Shown here: positions 1-7,575 of the stretch, piece after piece
How the letters are laid out: every line of letters begins with the position of its first letter
How positions within the stretch are numbered: the stretch's first letter is position 1
Virus record (IMG/VR): IMGVR_UViG_3300030104_000170
Span: 1 to 31,477 of that record
DNA from: a virus
Length of the DNA stretch: 31,477 nucleotides
Strand: one strand, 5' to 3'
The notes under the pieces: generated by a model
Databases searched by the model: none
Seen by the model: only the letters and a program-made list of their open reading frames with translations
What the model was told of the DNA's origin: nothing
Made by a program: the position numbers and the translations under genes

Positions 1-2
1 CC

Positions 3-308
3 AGTAGCGATGAACCGGTGACTGCAAAAGCGCCGAATGATCCGTGTCCTGCTGGGTATCAGCTTGTTAATGGTGTGTGTCAGCCTGTAGATGATTTGAC
101 TCAACCGCCTGATCCTCCAGGCTCTGATTTCCAGATCAATCCGACCACGGGACTGCCTACGGTGTTCCAACCGACGACGGTGGCGACACCCGTTGGTCCG
201 ATCAATCCGTTTGTGCTTCAACCGTCACCGCCGGTTGGGATCAATCCACCGGCACAAGGCATTCAGGCACTGTCTCCAACGGGGGCGGCACTTGGCAGGC
301 AGGTTTGA
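3..308 (+). CDS. Proline-rich protein, C-terminal part (5' end outside window)
   Basis: The frame is open from the window edge, so the N-terminus is probably missing; a GTG at 18 is the first in-window start but has no clear ribosome binding site. The visible part carries a CPxGYxLVNGVCxP motif near its start, a two-cysteine pattern I associate with short low-complexity proteins of marine phages. A Pro/Thr/Gly-rich stretch (QPPDPPGS, PINPFVLQPSPP) follows and it ends ALGRQV. It has no membrane segment and looks disordered. It stops at TGA 306-308 and overlaps the start region of the terminase in the +1 frame, which raises the possibility of a frameshift fusion (see findings). Function unknown. 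Confidence 0.6.
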   Translation, partial: SSDEPVTAKAPNDPCPAGYQLVNGVCQPVDDLTQPPDPPGSDFQINPTTGLPTVFQPTTVATPVGPINPFVLQPSPPVGINPPAQGIQALSPTGAALGRQV

Positions 309-1758
309 TACAGTACCTGAAGAGGTTCTCAAGGAGATATATGCCCTTCAGAATCAACAAGTACGGCTTTCGATCCGCGAAAAGGCGCGTGATCAGTTCA
401 TGCCGTTTGTTCATCATGTCTATGACGGCTTCATTGAGGGCCGTCATCACCGAATTATCGCGGAAAAACTGGAGAAAGTAGCGCGTGGTGAGCTAAAAAG
501 GCTCATTGTGAACATGCCCCCGCGTCATTCTAAGTCAGAATTTGCTTCATATTTGATGCCAGCGTGGTTTTTGGGGCGAAATCCGAAGCTAAAGATCATT
601 CAGGCTACTCATAACACCGAATTGGCGGTCAGATTCGGCAGAAAAGTGCGTGATTTGATCGACACACCCGATTTTCACACCATTTTTCCCGATACGGGCC
701 TAAAAGCGGACGATAAAGCCGCCGGAAGGTGGGGAACTTCGGCTGGAGGCGAGTATTTTGCCGCCGGAGTGGGCGCAGCGATGACCGGACGCGGTGCAGA
801 CTTGTTAATTATTGACGATCCGCACTCTGAACAAGACGCATTGTCCAGTACGGCCTTCGATCACGCCTTTGAGTGGTATACATCCGGTCCAAGACAGCGT
901 TTGCAGCCTGGTGGGGCGATAATTATCGTCATGACGCGCTGGGGCATGAAGGATTTGACCGGCCAAGTCATAAAAATGCAGGGTTCTGATCAAATGGCGG
1001 ACGAATGGGAGGTTGTGGAGTTCCCGGCCATACTTCCGTCCGACAAACCGCTCTGGCCGGAGTTTTGGAACAAGGATGACCTTGTTAAGGTCAAGGCATC
1101 ACTGCCTTTAGCCAAGTGGAACGCGCAGTGGCAGCAAAACCCGACTGCCGAAGAGGGCGCCATCGTCAAGAAGGAGTGGTGGCAGATGTGGGAGAAGGAG
1201 AACATCCCACCTGTAAAGTACATCATTCAGGCGTATGACACGGCGTTCAGCAAGAAGGAGAGTGCCGACTACTCTGCCATAACAACGTGGGGAATCTTTA
1301 CCAATGAAGATACCGGTGCCGATAATATCCTTCTTATGGATGCTCGTCGTGGTCGTTGGAACTTCCCTGAACTTAAAGAGGTGGCAGGAGAAGAGTATGA
1401 GTATTGGGAACCTGATATGGTCATTATTGAGGCGAAGGCGTCGGGCCAGCCATTGACGGACGAGCTACGCGCCGCTGGCATTCCGGTCATGAACTATACA
1501 CCAAGCAAGGGTCGTGATAAGATCACCCGTATGCACACGGTAGCACCGCTGTTTGAGGCGGGGATGGTGTGGGCGCCGGAACAAAAGTTCTCGGAGGAAG
1601 TTATTGAGGAGTGTCTTGCGTTCCCACACGGGGAGCATGACGACTTTGTCGATAGCATGACGATGGCTTTGATTCGTTTCCGGCAGGGTGGGTTCATCGA
1701 GCTTGAGGGTGAGAACGATAACTCTGATTGGTATCCAAAGAAACGGGAGTATTACTAA
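292..1758 (+). CDS. terL: Terminase large subunit (packaging ATPase and nuclease)
   Basis: This is the DNA-packaging motor, which drives DNA through the portal into the prohead and cuts the concatemer. Numbering from TTG 292 (488 aa), a Walker A-like PPRHSKS lies at about 76-82 and a Walker B LLIIDDP at about 171-177, followed by the IIIVMTRWG coupling segment. The RNase H-like nuclease carries AYDTAF (Asp about 316), VIIEAKASG (Glu about 380) and HDDFVDSM (Asp about 454). Both domains look intact. No ATG exists in frame before residue F of FMPFV, yet the coherent stretch PEEVLKEIYALQNQQ precedes it. TTG 292 is therefore the simplest start, though its Shine-Dalgarno is poor. It overlaps the upstream gene by 17 bases and the next gene by one (TAATG). 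Function is certain; the start is not. Confidence 0.95.
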   Translation: MAGRFDTVPEEVLKEIYALQNQQVRLSIREKARDQFMPFVHHVYDGFIEGRHHRIIAEKLEKVARGELKRLIVNMPPRHSKSEFASYLMPAWFLGRNPKLKIIQATHNTELAVRFGRKVRDLIDTPDFHTIFPDTGLKADDKAAGRWGTSAGGEYFAAGVGAAMTGRGADLLIIDDPHSEQDALSSTAFDHAFEWYTSGPRQRLQPGGAIIIVMTRWGMKDLTGQVIKMQGSDQMADEWEVVEFPAILPSDKPLWPEFWNKDDLVKVKASLPLAKWNAQWQQNPTAEEGAIVKKEWWQMWEKENIPPVKYIIQAYDTAFSKKESADYSAITTWGIFTNEDTGADNILLMDARRGRWNFPELKEVAGEEYEYWEPDMVIIEAKASGQPLTDELRAAGIPVMNYTPSKGRDKITRMHTVAPLFEAGMVWAPEQKFSEEVIEECLAFPHGEHDDFVDSMTMALIRFRQGGFIELEGENDNSDWYPKKREYY

Positions 1759-2027
1759 TGGGCGCAGGCAAAGCTATAAGAGAAAACATGGATGCTCTAC
1801 GTTACAAACGCTCAGAGCAAGGCAAAGCAGAAAAGAAAGCTCGTAAAGAACACAACGAGAAGTTTGGACCCACGGATAAAAAAACAAAACGTGCTCTTAA
1901 AAAGGCCGCTAAAAAATCTGACGCTGCAAAAGGTGCGACTATGCGTGAAAGAGGTGCATACGAGTATAGAGAGGAGTTCCGCAACGGCGGTCAAGTTTCT
2001 CTGGGTAACTTCAAAGGTAGCTTTTAG
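1758..2027 (+). CDS. Small basic protein with C-terminal GGxV...NFKGxF motif
   Basis: This 89-residue protein starts at ATG 1758, sharing one base with the terminase stop. It is lysine-rich and likely helical (KAEKKARKEHNEKF, KKTKRALKKAAKKSD) and ends RNGGQVSLGNFKGSF. Nearly the same ending occurs in the next gene (RNGGRVLTSNFKGHF), and a related one in the gene ending at 6909. No catalytic or membrane feature is visible. Its place between terminase and portal, and translational coupling to both sides, suggest a role in packaging or head assembly, but I do not recognise a characterised family. An earlier TTG at 1728 would overlap the terminase further and is unlikely. Confidence 0.8.
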   Translation: MGAGKAIRENMDALRYKRSEQGKAEKKARKEHNEKFGPTDKKTKRALKKAAKKSDAAKGATMRERGAYEYREEFRNGGQVSLGNFKGSF

Positions 2028-2314
2028 TGACAAAGAAGTATCACGGTTCCAAGTTTCTGACGCCGAAGGCGAAGTCTAATCGCAAGCGGCAGCTTGAGCG
2101 TTCTGGATACGACGACGATACGGTTGCCGATATCATTGATTTTGAGTTTGATTTAGGACTTGGTCGCTATCCTGGGACACCGTTACCGGGCAAGAGTTAC
2201 GCCGAGGGTGGCAAGGTTGAGTCACTCAATGAGGCAATAGACCGAGTTAAGAAGGAACAAGGCTTCCGAAATGGTGGCAGGGTTTTGACAAGTAATTTTA
2301 AGGGGCATTTCTAA
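2027..2314 (+). CDS. Small protein with the same C-terminal NFKGxF motif
   Basis: This 95-residue protein starts at GTG 2027, sharing one base with the preceding TAG. The N-terminal third is basic (KKYHGSKFLTPKAKSNRKRQ), the middle is acidic and probably helical (DDDTVADIIDFEFD), and then come YAEGGKVE and the terminal RNGGRVLTSNFKGHF. The shared ending with the upstream protein suggests that the two are paralogous at least in their tails, or bind the same partner. It ends in a TAATG overlap with the portal gene, so expression is probably coupled to the portal. Function unknown; a packaging or portal-associated role is inferred from position alone. Confidence 0.8.
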   Translation: MTKKYHGSKFLTPKAKSNRKRQLERSGYDDDTVADIIDFEFDLGLGRYPGTPLPGKSYAEGGKVESLNEAIDRVKKEQGFRNGGRVLTSNFKGHF

Positions 2315-4791
2315 TGGCGTTACCTCCGAGACCCATGGGCAGTTTGACCGACTCTGGCATCGAGGCGCCGGAAGGCATTGAAGTAGATGTACCTCAGGTA
2401 GAAGATTTTGCCGGTGGTGCCGAGATTCTACAAGATGTTGACGGTGGTGCTATCGTTCAGGCGCTCATGGGTGGGGTGGAGGAAGGCATTGAAGTAGAGG
2501 CGGCGGTGTATGATCACAACGCCAACCTCGCTGAAATCTTGGATGAGTCTACGCTGGGAGAGATATCCAGTGAACTTCGTGAGATGTATGAAGAGGATAT
2601 GGACTCAAGGCAAGATTGGGAGCAATCTTACACCAAGGGTCTTGATCTTCTGGGCATCAAGTATGAGGAACGCACTCAGCCGTTTGATGGCGCTACTGGT
2701 GTAACGCATCCGCTGATTGCCGAGTCCGTAACGCAGTTTCAAGCACAAGCGTACAAAGAACTTCTGCCTGCCGGTGGTCCGGTCAAGACGCAAGTCTTGG
2801 GTTCCAAGACCATGGAGAAGGAGGCACAGGCTAGTCGCGTCAAGAACTTCATGAACTATCAGGTCACTGAGGTCATGGAGGAGTTTGATCCTGACACGGA
2901 TCAGATGCTGTTCTATCTGCCGCTATCTGGATCCACGTTCAAAAAGGTATACTTTGACCCCACCAAAAACCGTGCGGTATCGGCGTTTGTGCCGTCAGAG
3001 GATCTGGTGGTGCCATACTCGGCCACCGATCTGAACACAGCTCCACGAGTGACGCATGTTTTGCGGATGGACGCCAATCAGGTCCGCAAGATGCAAGTCG
3101 CTGGTATCTATCGCGATGTAGAGGTGTCTACAAGTGATGAGAGTGACGATCCGGTTCGTGAAAAGGTGAATCAGATTGAGGGCGTCAGTAAAGGATATAC
3201 AGACGATGTGCATACCATTTTGGAGATGCACGTTGAGATGGACCTTGAAGGCTTTGAAGACATGGGTCCGTCAGGAGAGCCAACGGGGATCAAGCTACCG
3301 TACATCGTAACGCTTGATCATGGATCTGGGGAGATCTTGTCCGTAACGCGCAACTACGATCAGCAAGATCCGTTGAAGCGCAAGCGGCAGTATTTTGTGC
3401 ACTACAAGTTCTTGCCCGGTCTGGGTTTCTATGGCTTCGGCCTGATTCATATGATCGGCGGCCTTGGCCGTGCAGCTACGAGCATACTTCGTCAGTTGAT
3501 CGACTCTGGTACGCTGGCGAACTTGCCATCTGGTTTCAAGGCACGAGGCATACGCATCCGTAACGATGATGAGCCTTTGTCGCCGGGTGAGTTCAGGGAC
3601 ATTGATGCACCTGGTGGTGACATCCGTAACTCGATCATCCCGCTTCCGTTCAAAGAGCCGTCCGGCACGCTAGCGCAGTTATTGGCATCTTTGATTGAAG
3701 GTGGGCGCCGCTTTGTATCTATCGCTGATCAACAACTCAGCGATGGTGCAACGAGCGGTGACATGCCTGTGGGCACAACTGTGGCGTTGCTTGAGCGTGG
3801 TATGAAGGTCATGTCGGCCATCCACAAACGCTTGCACTACGCGCAGAAAACAGAGTTCCGGCTCCTCGCTAGAATCTTCGCGGAAAATCTCCCTTCAAGT
3901 TATCCGTATGAGGTAGCCGGAGCACCCTCAGAGATAAAGTCACAGGACTTTGATGGGCGCGTAGATGTCATCCCAGTGTCGGACCCGAACATCTTTTCGA
4001 TGGCACAGCGCGTCACACTGGCGCAAACACAGCTACAGTTGGCGCAGTCCAATCCGCAGATTCACAATTTGCATGAGGCATACAAGCGTATGTATCAGGC
4101 TCTTGAGGTGCAGAACATTGATGAGATTCTGCCTGCCAAGAAAGAGCCGCAACCCACGAGTCCCAGCATTGAGAATGCAAAGGGGATGCAGGGCGAACTA
4201 CTAACGGCGTTCCAGCAACAGGACCATGATGCACACATCATGACTCATATTGCGTTCATGAAACTGCCGTTGGTCTCCACTTCTCCTAATATTTATGCTA
4301 TATTCATGGGGCATCTTCAGGATCATATATCCATGAAGGCACGTTTGACTGTGATGGCTCAAGTCCAAGAACAGCAAGCGCAGGCGCAGCAAATGGCATT
4401 GGCCGCTCAAATGGGTGCAGTAGACCCGATGATGGCGCAACAACAAATGCAAGCAGCATCTGCGATGACTGAAGAGATGGTTGAAGCCGAAGTCGCAAGA
4501 CTAGAAGCACAGTTTACTCAGGAAATCATTCAGATGCTTGCACCGGCAGAAGGTGGAGAAGATCCGCTTGTTGCAATCCGGCAGCAAGAACTTGCTATCA
4601 AGGCAGCTGAGTCTCAGCGCAGAGCGCAACAAGACGCGGCAGAACTTGATTTGGAACGCCAGAAGCTCCAGCAGAGAGCCACTACTGACGCAGCGCGAAT
4701 CGAACTCCAAGAGGAGATCGCGGAAGACAGGGCAGATGTGAATAGGGAACGCATCCAGACCCAGCGTGAGTTGGCGATGCGTAGAGGGTAA
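2314..4791 (+). CDS. Portal protein, P22-like, large
   Basis: The portal is the dodecameric ring at the special capsid vertex through which DNA is packaged and ejected. At 825 residues it is longer than the P22 portal (725). After a low-complexity acidic leader (about 1-75) comes the portal core, with ATGVTHPLIAESVTQFQ, FVPSEDLVVPYSATDL and a conserved GLGFYGFGLIHMIGGLGRA segment around 375-390, followed by GTTVALLERGMKVMSAIHKR. The last ~145 residues are Gln/Ala/Glu-rich and strongly helical, as expected of the C-terminal barrel/coiled coil of P22-type portals. It follows the terminase and two small genes, a standard packaging order. The first ATG is used; its overlap with the previous TAA implies translational coupling. 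Confidence 0.92.
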   Translation: MALPPRPMGSLTDSGIEAPEGIEVDVPQVEDFAGGAEILQDVDGGAIVQALMGGVEEGIEVEAAVYDHNANLAEILDESTLGEISSELREMYEEDMDSRQDWEQSYTKGLDLLGIKYEERTQPFDGATGVTHPLIAESVTQFQAQAYKELLPAGGPVKTQVLGSKTMEKEAQASRVKNFMNYQVTEVMEEFDPDTDQMLFYLPLSGSTFKKVYFDPTKNRAVSAFVPSEDLVVPYSATDLNTAPRVTHVLRMDANQVRKMQVAGIYRDVEVSTSDESDDPVREKVNQIEGVSKGYTDDVHTILEMHVEMDLEGFEDMGPSGEPTGIKLPYIVTLDHGSGEILSVTRNYDQQDPLKRKRQYFVHYKFLPGLGFYGFGLIHMIGGLGRAATSILRQLIDSGTLANLPSGFKARGIRIRNDDEPLSPGEFRDIDAPGGDIRNSIIPLPFKEPSGTLAQLLASLIEGGRRFVSIADQQLSDGATSGDMPVGTTVALLERGMKVMSAIHKRLHYAQKTEFRLLARIFAENLPSSYPYEVAGAPSEIKSQDFDGRVDVIPVSDPNIFSMAQRVTLAQTQLQLAQSNPQIHNLHEAYKRMYQALEVQNIDEILPAKKEPQPTSPSIENAKGMQGELLTAFQQQDHDAHIMTHIAFMKLPLVSTSPNIYAIFMGHLQDHISMKARLTVMAQVQEQQAQAQQMALAAQMGAVDPMMAQQQMQAASAMTEEMVEAEVARLEAQFTQEIIQMLAPAEGGEDPLVAIRQQELAIKAAESQRRAQQDAAELDLERQKLQQRATTDAARIELQEEIAEDRADVNRERIQTQRELAMRRG

Positions 4792-5487
4792 TTGGATCCA
4801 GTAAGTGCTATGGCTACCGCTACGGCGGCATTTGGAGCCATCAAAAAAGGATTTGCGATAGGACGGGACATCGAGTCGATGGTATCCGACCTTTCGCGTT
4901 GGATGGGTGCGTTATCCGACCTAGACCAAGCCGAAAAAGAAGCCAAGAATCCTCCCATATTTAAGAAGCTGTTCGCAGGTAAGACTGTCGAACAAGAAGC
5001 TATGGAAGCCTTTGCGGCGAAACGAAAGGCTGCAGCACAGCGTGACGAGCTTAAACAGTGGATCGGCCTGACACTAGGCAAGTCTGCTTGGGATGATTTG
5101 GTTCGCATGGAAGGCCAAATTCGTAAAAGGCGCCAAGACGCGATCTATGCACAGCGTGAAAAGCGTCAAAAGTTTATAGAGATCATGGCATGGATTATCA
5201 TGATCAGCGTTGGCATTGCCGTGTTGACTGCATTTGTCTTACTTCTCAAAGCTCACACAGCACAAGCGGCAGAACAAATGACAGTCTGCCGTAAGGTCAA
5301 GTGTGAGAAACTTGAAGACAAACAGATGGTCTGTGTTTTCAAAGGTCAGAATAACACGATTGAATCTATGTTTTTTTCTTATGGAGAGTTCATTCCTAAT
5401 GAATATCAATGCAAGTACGATCCCAACGCTCGTAGAGACCGGACAATACAAGAAACTCTCAAGGAGATACGGGAGAGTCAGAAGTGA
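4792..5487 (+). CDS. Membrane protein with long cytoplasmic helix and Cys-rich tail
   Basis: The start is TTG 4792, immediately after the portal stop and preceded by GAGGG; it gives MDPVSAMATATAAFGAIKKG, which matches the N-terminus I recall for related marine-phage proteins. ATG 4810 is the alternative. Residues 1-125 are helical and charged (DLSRWMGALSDLDQAEKEAK). A basic stretch (RKRRQDAIYAQREKRQKF) precedes one strong membrane segment at about 128-152 (AWIIMISVGIAVLTAFVLLL). The remaining ~75 residues contain four cysteines (CRKVKC, VC, QC) and are probably periplasmic. It is the first of four consecutive membrane or exported genes ending with a holin, so a lysis or envelope role is a reasonable inference. 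The specific function is unknown. Confidence 0.8.
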   Translation: MDPVSAMATATAAFGAIKKGFAIGRDIESMVSDLSRWMGALSDLDQAEKEAKNPPIFKKLFAGKTVEQEAMEAFAAKRKAAAQRDELKQWIGLTLGKSAWDDLVRMEGQIRKRRQDAIYAQREKRQKFIEIMAWIIMISVGIAVLTAFVLLLKAHTAQAAEQMTVCRKVKCEKLEDKQMVCVFKGQNNTIESMFFSYGEFIPNEYQCKYDPNARRDRTIQETLKEIRESQK

Positions 5488-5801
5488 GCAAGAAGTTTCA
5501 AGAAGACACTGAATATGCCAAGTATGATCTAGACGGTGACGGTGAAATAACTGACGAAGAACTCGAACACGCTAAAGAGATACGAGAAACAGAACGTGAC
5601 CTGCGTAAGAGTTTGGCACAGCTTCGTATGGCTAGGTACACACTGATAGGCATGGGAGTGTTCACCGCTGCTATGTTCACACCGTGGGTTTCAGTTGAAC
5701 GAATTGAAGCGTTAAGTGAAATAAGTAATTTGTTTTATATTAGTGGTGCCGGTATCGTCGGCGCATATATGGGCACTACCGCTTGGATGAGCCGGAAATG
5801 A
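5484..5801 (+). CDS. EF-hand protein with two membrane segments
   Basis: This 105-residue protein starts at GTG 5484 (GTGA overlap with the previous stop). Residues about 15-26 form a canonical 12-residue EF-hand loop, DLDGDGEITDEE: Asp at loop positions 1, 3 and 5, Gly at 6, Ile at 8 and Glu at 12. A charged helix follows, then two hydrophobic segments (about 52-67, TLIGMGVFTAAMFTPW, and about 80-98, LFYISGAGIVGAYMGTTAW). A calcium-binding cytoplasmic or periplasmic head on a membrane hairpin is the simplest reading. It sits between the upstream membrane protein and an exported-looking small protein, two genes before the holin. Its job is unknown; calcium-gated control of the membrane step is speculation. 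Confidence 0.8.
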   Translation: MSKKFQEDTEYAKYDLDGDGEITDEELEHAKEIRETERDLRKSLAQLRMARYTLIGMGVFTAAMFTPWVSVERIEALSEISNLFYISGAGIVGAYMGTTAWMSRK

Positions 5802-6025
5802 TCGACGCCTTCTTGCTCTTGGTCTACTTGGGCACGGGTGATTTACGCAAGCTGGAGAGTGGCAATATGTATTTCTATTCGATCACAGAGTGCAATCATT
5901 TTGCAAAACAAGTGTCCAAAAGGTACGGCAACTACGGGTATGCAGATTACATGGACCCCAAAGATCGAGTCACGGCATACTGTGTTCCTAGACAAGTGAA
6001 TCCAGATCAAGTAAAGGTGTATTGA
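5798..6025 (+). CDS. Small exported-looking protein, two cysteines
   Basis: ATG 5798 overlaps the preceding TGA (ATGA) and gives 75 residues. The N-terminus MIDAFLLLVYLG is hydrophobic and could be a short membrane anchor or signal. The body carries TECNHFAKQV and AYCVPRQVNPDQVKVY, so two cysteines could form a disulfide after export. The C-terminal CVPRxVNPDQVKVY pattern recurs in small proteins next to phage holins as far as I remember, but I cannot name a family. A spanin-like or other envelope role is possible; there is no lipobox. It overlaps the holin gene (TGATG). Confidence 0.7.
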   Translation: MIDAFLLLVYLGTGDLRKLESGNMYFYSITECNHFAKQVSKRYGNYGYADYMDPKDRVTAYCVPRQVNPDQVKVY

Positions 6026-6411
6026 TGTTACAAGCACTTATCGGACCTGTCTCTGGCCTTATTGGGTCATGGATGGACTCAAAAACAGAAGAGCAACGCG
6101 GCAAGTCAGCAGTCGCCAAGGCAAAGGCTGAAGCCGAAGCCAAGGTGATGGTATCTGCCGCAACGTCAACGGCTGATTGGGAAAAGCTGATGGCGAAGGG
6201 CAGTCAGTCGTCTTGGAAGGACGAGTGGCTAACGATTTTGTTCTCAATTCCGCTGATACTAGCTTTTGCTGGGGAGTGGGGCAGAACCATTGTTGCAGAG
6301 GGTTTTGCAGCTTTGGAGGTGATGCCGGACTGGTATCAATACACACTGGGTGTCATTGTAGCGGCCAGCTTTGGCGTTAGATCAGCAACGAAGTTCTTTG
6401 GAAAGAAGTAG
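6025..6411 (+). CDS. Holin, 3-TM, gene-transfer-agent type
   Basis: This 128-residue protein has an Ala/Lys-rich helical N-terminal half, then SWKDEWLTILFSIPLILAF, a second hydrophobic stretch (TIVAEGFAALEVMPDW) and a third (YTLGVIVAASFGVRSATKFF). The SWxDEWLTxLFSxPLILAF and VIVAASFGxR patterns match my memory of the 3-TM holin family first described in gene transfer agents (Pfam GTA_holin_3TM). Such holins form lesions in the inner membrane at lysis. The start is ATG 6025 in a TGATG overlap with the gene before. No endolysin is adjacent, so the lytic enzyme must lie elsewhere or be a virion protein. Confidence 0.85.
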   Translation: MLQALIGPVSGLIGSWMDSKTEEQRGKSAVAKAKAEAEAKVMVSAATSTADWEKLMAKGSQSSWKDEWLTILFSIPLILAFAGEWGRTIVAEGFAALEVMPDWYQYTLGVIVAASFGVRSATKFFGKK

Positions 6412-6420
6412 GAGGGCGCC

Positions 6421-6909
6421 ATGCCACTGACAGAAAAGCAGATGAAGATTGCCCGTGTGGCAGAGCCTCGTGACAAGATCACCGGAGAAGATTTCAAAGA
6501 GTTGCGTAAGGCGTCCGGCGGCATAGTTAAGTTCAATGAGGGCGGCGAAGTTACATCTACAGAGCCGAGAATCATTGAGTTGGAAGAAATAGCAGAGTTT
6601 GGCAGTGAGGACGCAGCAGAGATTGCAAAATCTGATCTGTTCAAAGAGCGGGGCACGAAACGGTTGGACAAGTCTGTTCGGGTGTTTAGTGAGGGCGGTA
6701 GAACCAGTTCGGATCAAGATCAGGATCAAGCGGACAAAAAAAGAGCCGAAAATAAAAAACTTAGAGGTTTGGGTGAAGGGTCTAAAGACCTATCAAATCA
6801 AGAACCAGCTAAAAAACTGTTTAGTAAAGGAATGAGTGTAGATGCCTCTGGTATGGCTCGTGGATGCGGCGCCGTAGTTCGTGGCAAAAAGTTTAGCGGC
6901 ACATTTTAA
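6421..6909 (+). CDS. Conserved phage protein with GGxV repeats, unknown function
   Basis: This 162-residue protein follows a strong Shine-Dalgarno (AGGAGG) before ATG 6421. It starts MPLTEKQMKIARVAEPRDKI, a leader I recognise from uncultured marine phages without an assigned role. Gly-Gly motifs recur: GGIVKFNEGGEV, VFSEGGRTS, and the ending MARGCGAVVRGKKFSGTF. The tail resembles the NFKGxF endings of the two genes between terminase and portal. Between the motifs the chain is charged and probably disordered (SDQDQDQADKKRAENKK). It opens the head-assembly part of the cluster, ahead of the co-chaperonin and scaffold-like genes. Confidence 0.8.
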   Translation: MPLTEKQMKIARVAEPRDKITGEDFKELRKASGGIVKFNEGGEVTSTEPRIIELEEIAEFGSEDAAEIAKSDLFKERGTKRLDKSVRVFSEGGRTSSDQDQDQADKKRAENKKLRGLGEGSKDLSNQEPAKKLFSKGMSVDASGMARGCGAVVRGKKFSGTF

Positions 6910-6916
6910 TTGTACG

Positions 6917-7129
6917 ATGGATGTTGCAGACTTCGCAAAATATGTTTATAGGTTGTTGGAACAGCGAGAGGAGCAAATCGCTGACATTCTGACATCTGGT
7001 GGTGTTCAAAACTTTGATCAGTACCAGCGGTTGGTGGGAGAAGTACAGGGACTTGTCTACGCCAAGGAAGAAATCAAAACCCTGCTGGAGAGAAACGTAG
7101 ACGATGGCGAAGACATTATACGTTCCTGA
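6917..7129 (+). CDS. Small helical protein, unknown function
   Basis: This 70-residue acidic protein starts at ATG 6917, seven bases after the preceding stop. The sequence is amphipathic and probably all-helical: FAKYVYRLLEQREEQIADIL, then QYQRLVGEVQGLVYAKEEIKTLLER and a disordered acidic end. A GTG at 6881 would lengthen it but overlap the previous gene; MDV matches the start of relatives as I remember them. It overlaps the co-chaperonin gene by 26 bases, which implies coupling. Position suggests a head-assembly accessory, but I do not recognise a named family. Confidence 0.75.
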   Translation: MDVADFAKYVYRLLEQREEQIADILTSGGVQNFDQYQRLVGEVQGLVYAKEEIKTLLERNVDDGEDIIRS

Positions 7130-7565
7130 TCACATGGCTAAATCGAAGGAACCGGTATCCTCCGAGAGTGCCTATGTCGAATCAGACAAAAGGGTATTAG
7201 ACCCAAACCTTCTTGATAAATCATTGAAAGAACGCTTGCCACAACCCACTGGCTGGCGGCTTCTTGTTATGCCGTATCAAGGCAAAGGCAAGACAGAGGG
7301 CGGCATTCTAATACCTGACCAGGCACGAGAGCGTGAGGCACTGGCTACCGTAGTAGCCTATGTTCTCAAGTTAGGTCCACTCGCTTATCAAGACCCCAAT
7401 AAATTTGGTGATAATCCAGACCCTTGGTGCGAAGAGGGTCAGTGGGTTTGCATTGGTCGCTATGCTGGATCCAGATTCAAGATCGACGGAGGCGAAGTTC
7501 GCATCATCAACGATGACGAAGTGATTGCCACCATACTTGAACCAGACGATGTGAAGCATGTCTAA
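7104..7565 (+). CDS. GroES-like co-chaperonin (Cpn10 fold)
   Basis: After a disordered leader of about 45 residues the protein matches the Cpn10 pattern: PTGWRLLVMPYQ, then a mobile-loop-like segment GKTEGGILIPDQARE with the hydrophobic tripeptide ILI that would dock on GroEL, then ATVVAYVLKLGPLAY, an inserted loop (DPNKFGDNPDPWCEEGQW), VCIGRYAGSRFKIDGGEVRIINDDEVIATIL. Phage co-chaperonins such as T4 gp31 replace host GroES so that GroEL can fold the major capsid protein. The position upstream of scaffold-like and capsid genes fits this. No GroEL is present, so host GroEL is the expected partner. ATG 7104 is preferred over ATG 7134 because GGAGAG lies upstream. Confidence 0.9.
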   Translation: MAKTLYVPDHMAKSKEPVSSESAYVESDKRVLDPNLLDKSLKERLPQPTGWRLLVMPYQGKGKTEGGILIPDQAREREALATVVAYVLKLGPLAYQDPNKFGDNPDPWCEEGQWVCIGRYAGSRFKIDGGEVRIINDDEVIATILEPDDVKHV

Positions 7566-7575
7566 GGAGGCGATT

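Noticed and set aside
341-481. 46-codon ORF behind a perfect AAGGAG at ATG 341, in another frame over the terminase start
   Set aside because: The product is basic with no recognisable pattern, while the terminase frame reads as a coherent conserved protein through the same bases. The AAGGAG encodes Lys-Glu of the terminase. Kept only as a possible chance initiation site.
7558-7575. ATG 7558 as start of the scaffold-like gene
   Set aside because: The strong AAGGAGG lies downstream of it and is ideally spaced for GTG 7576; ATG 7558 has no ribosome binding site and overlaps the co-chaperonin gene.
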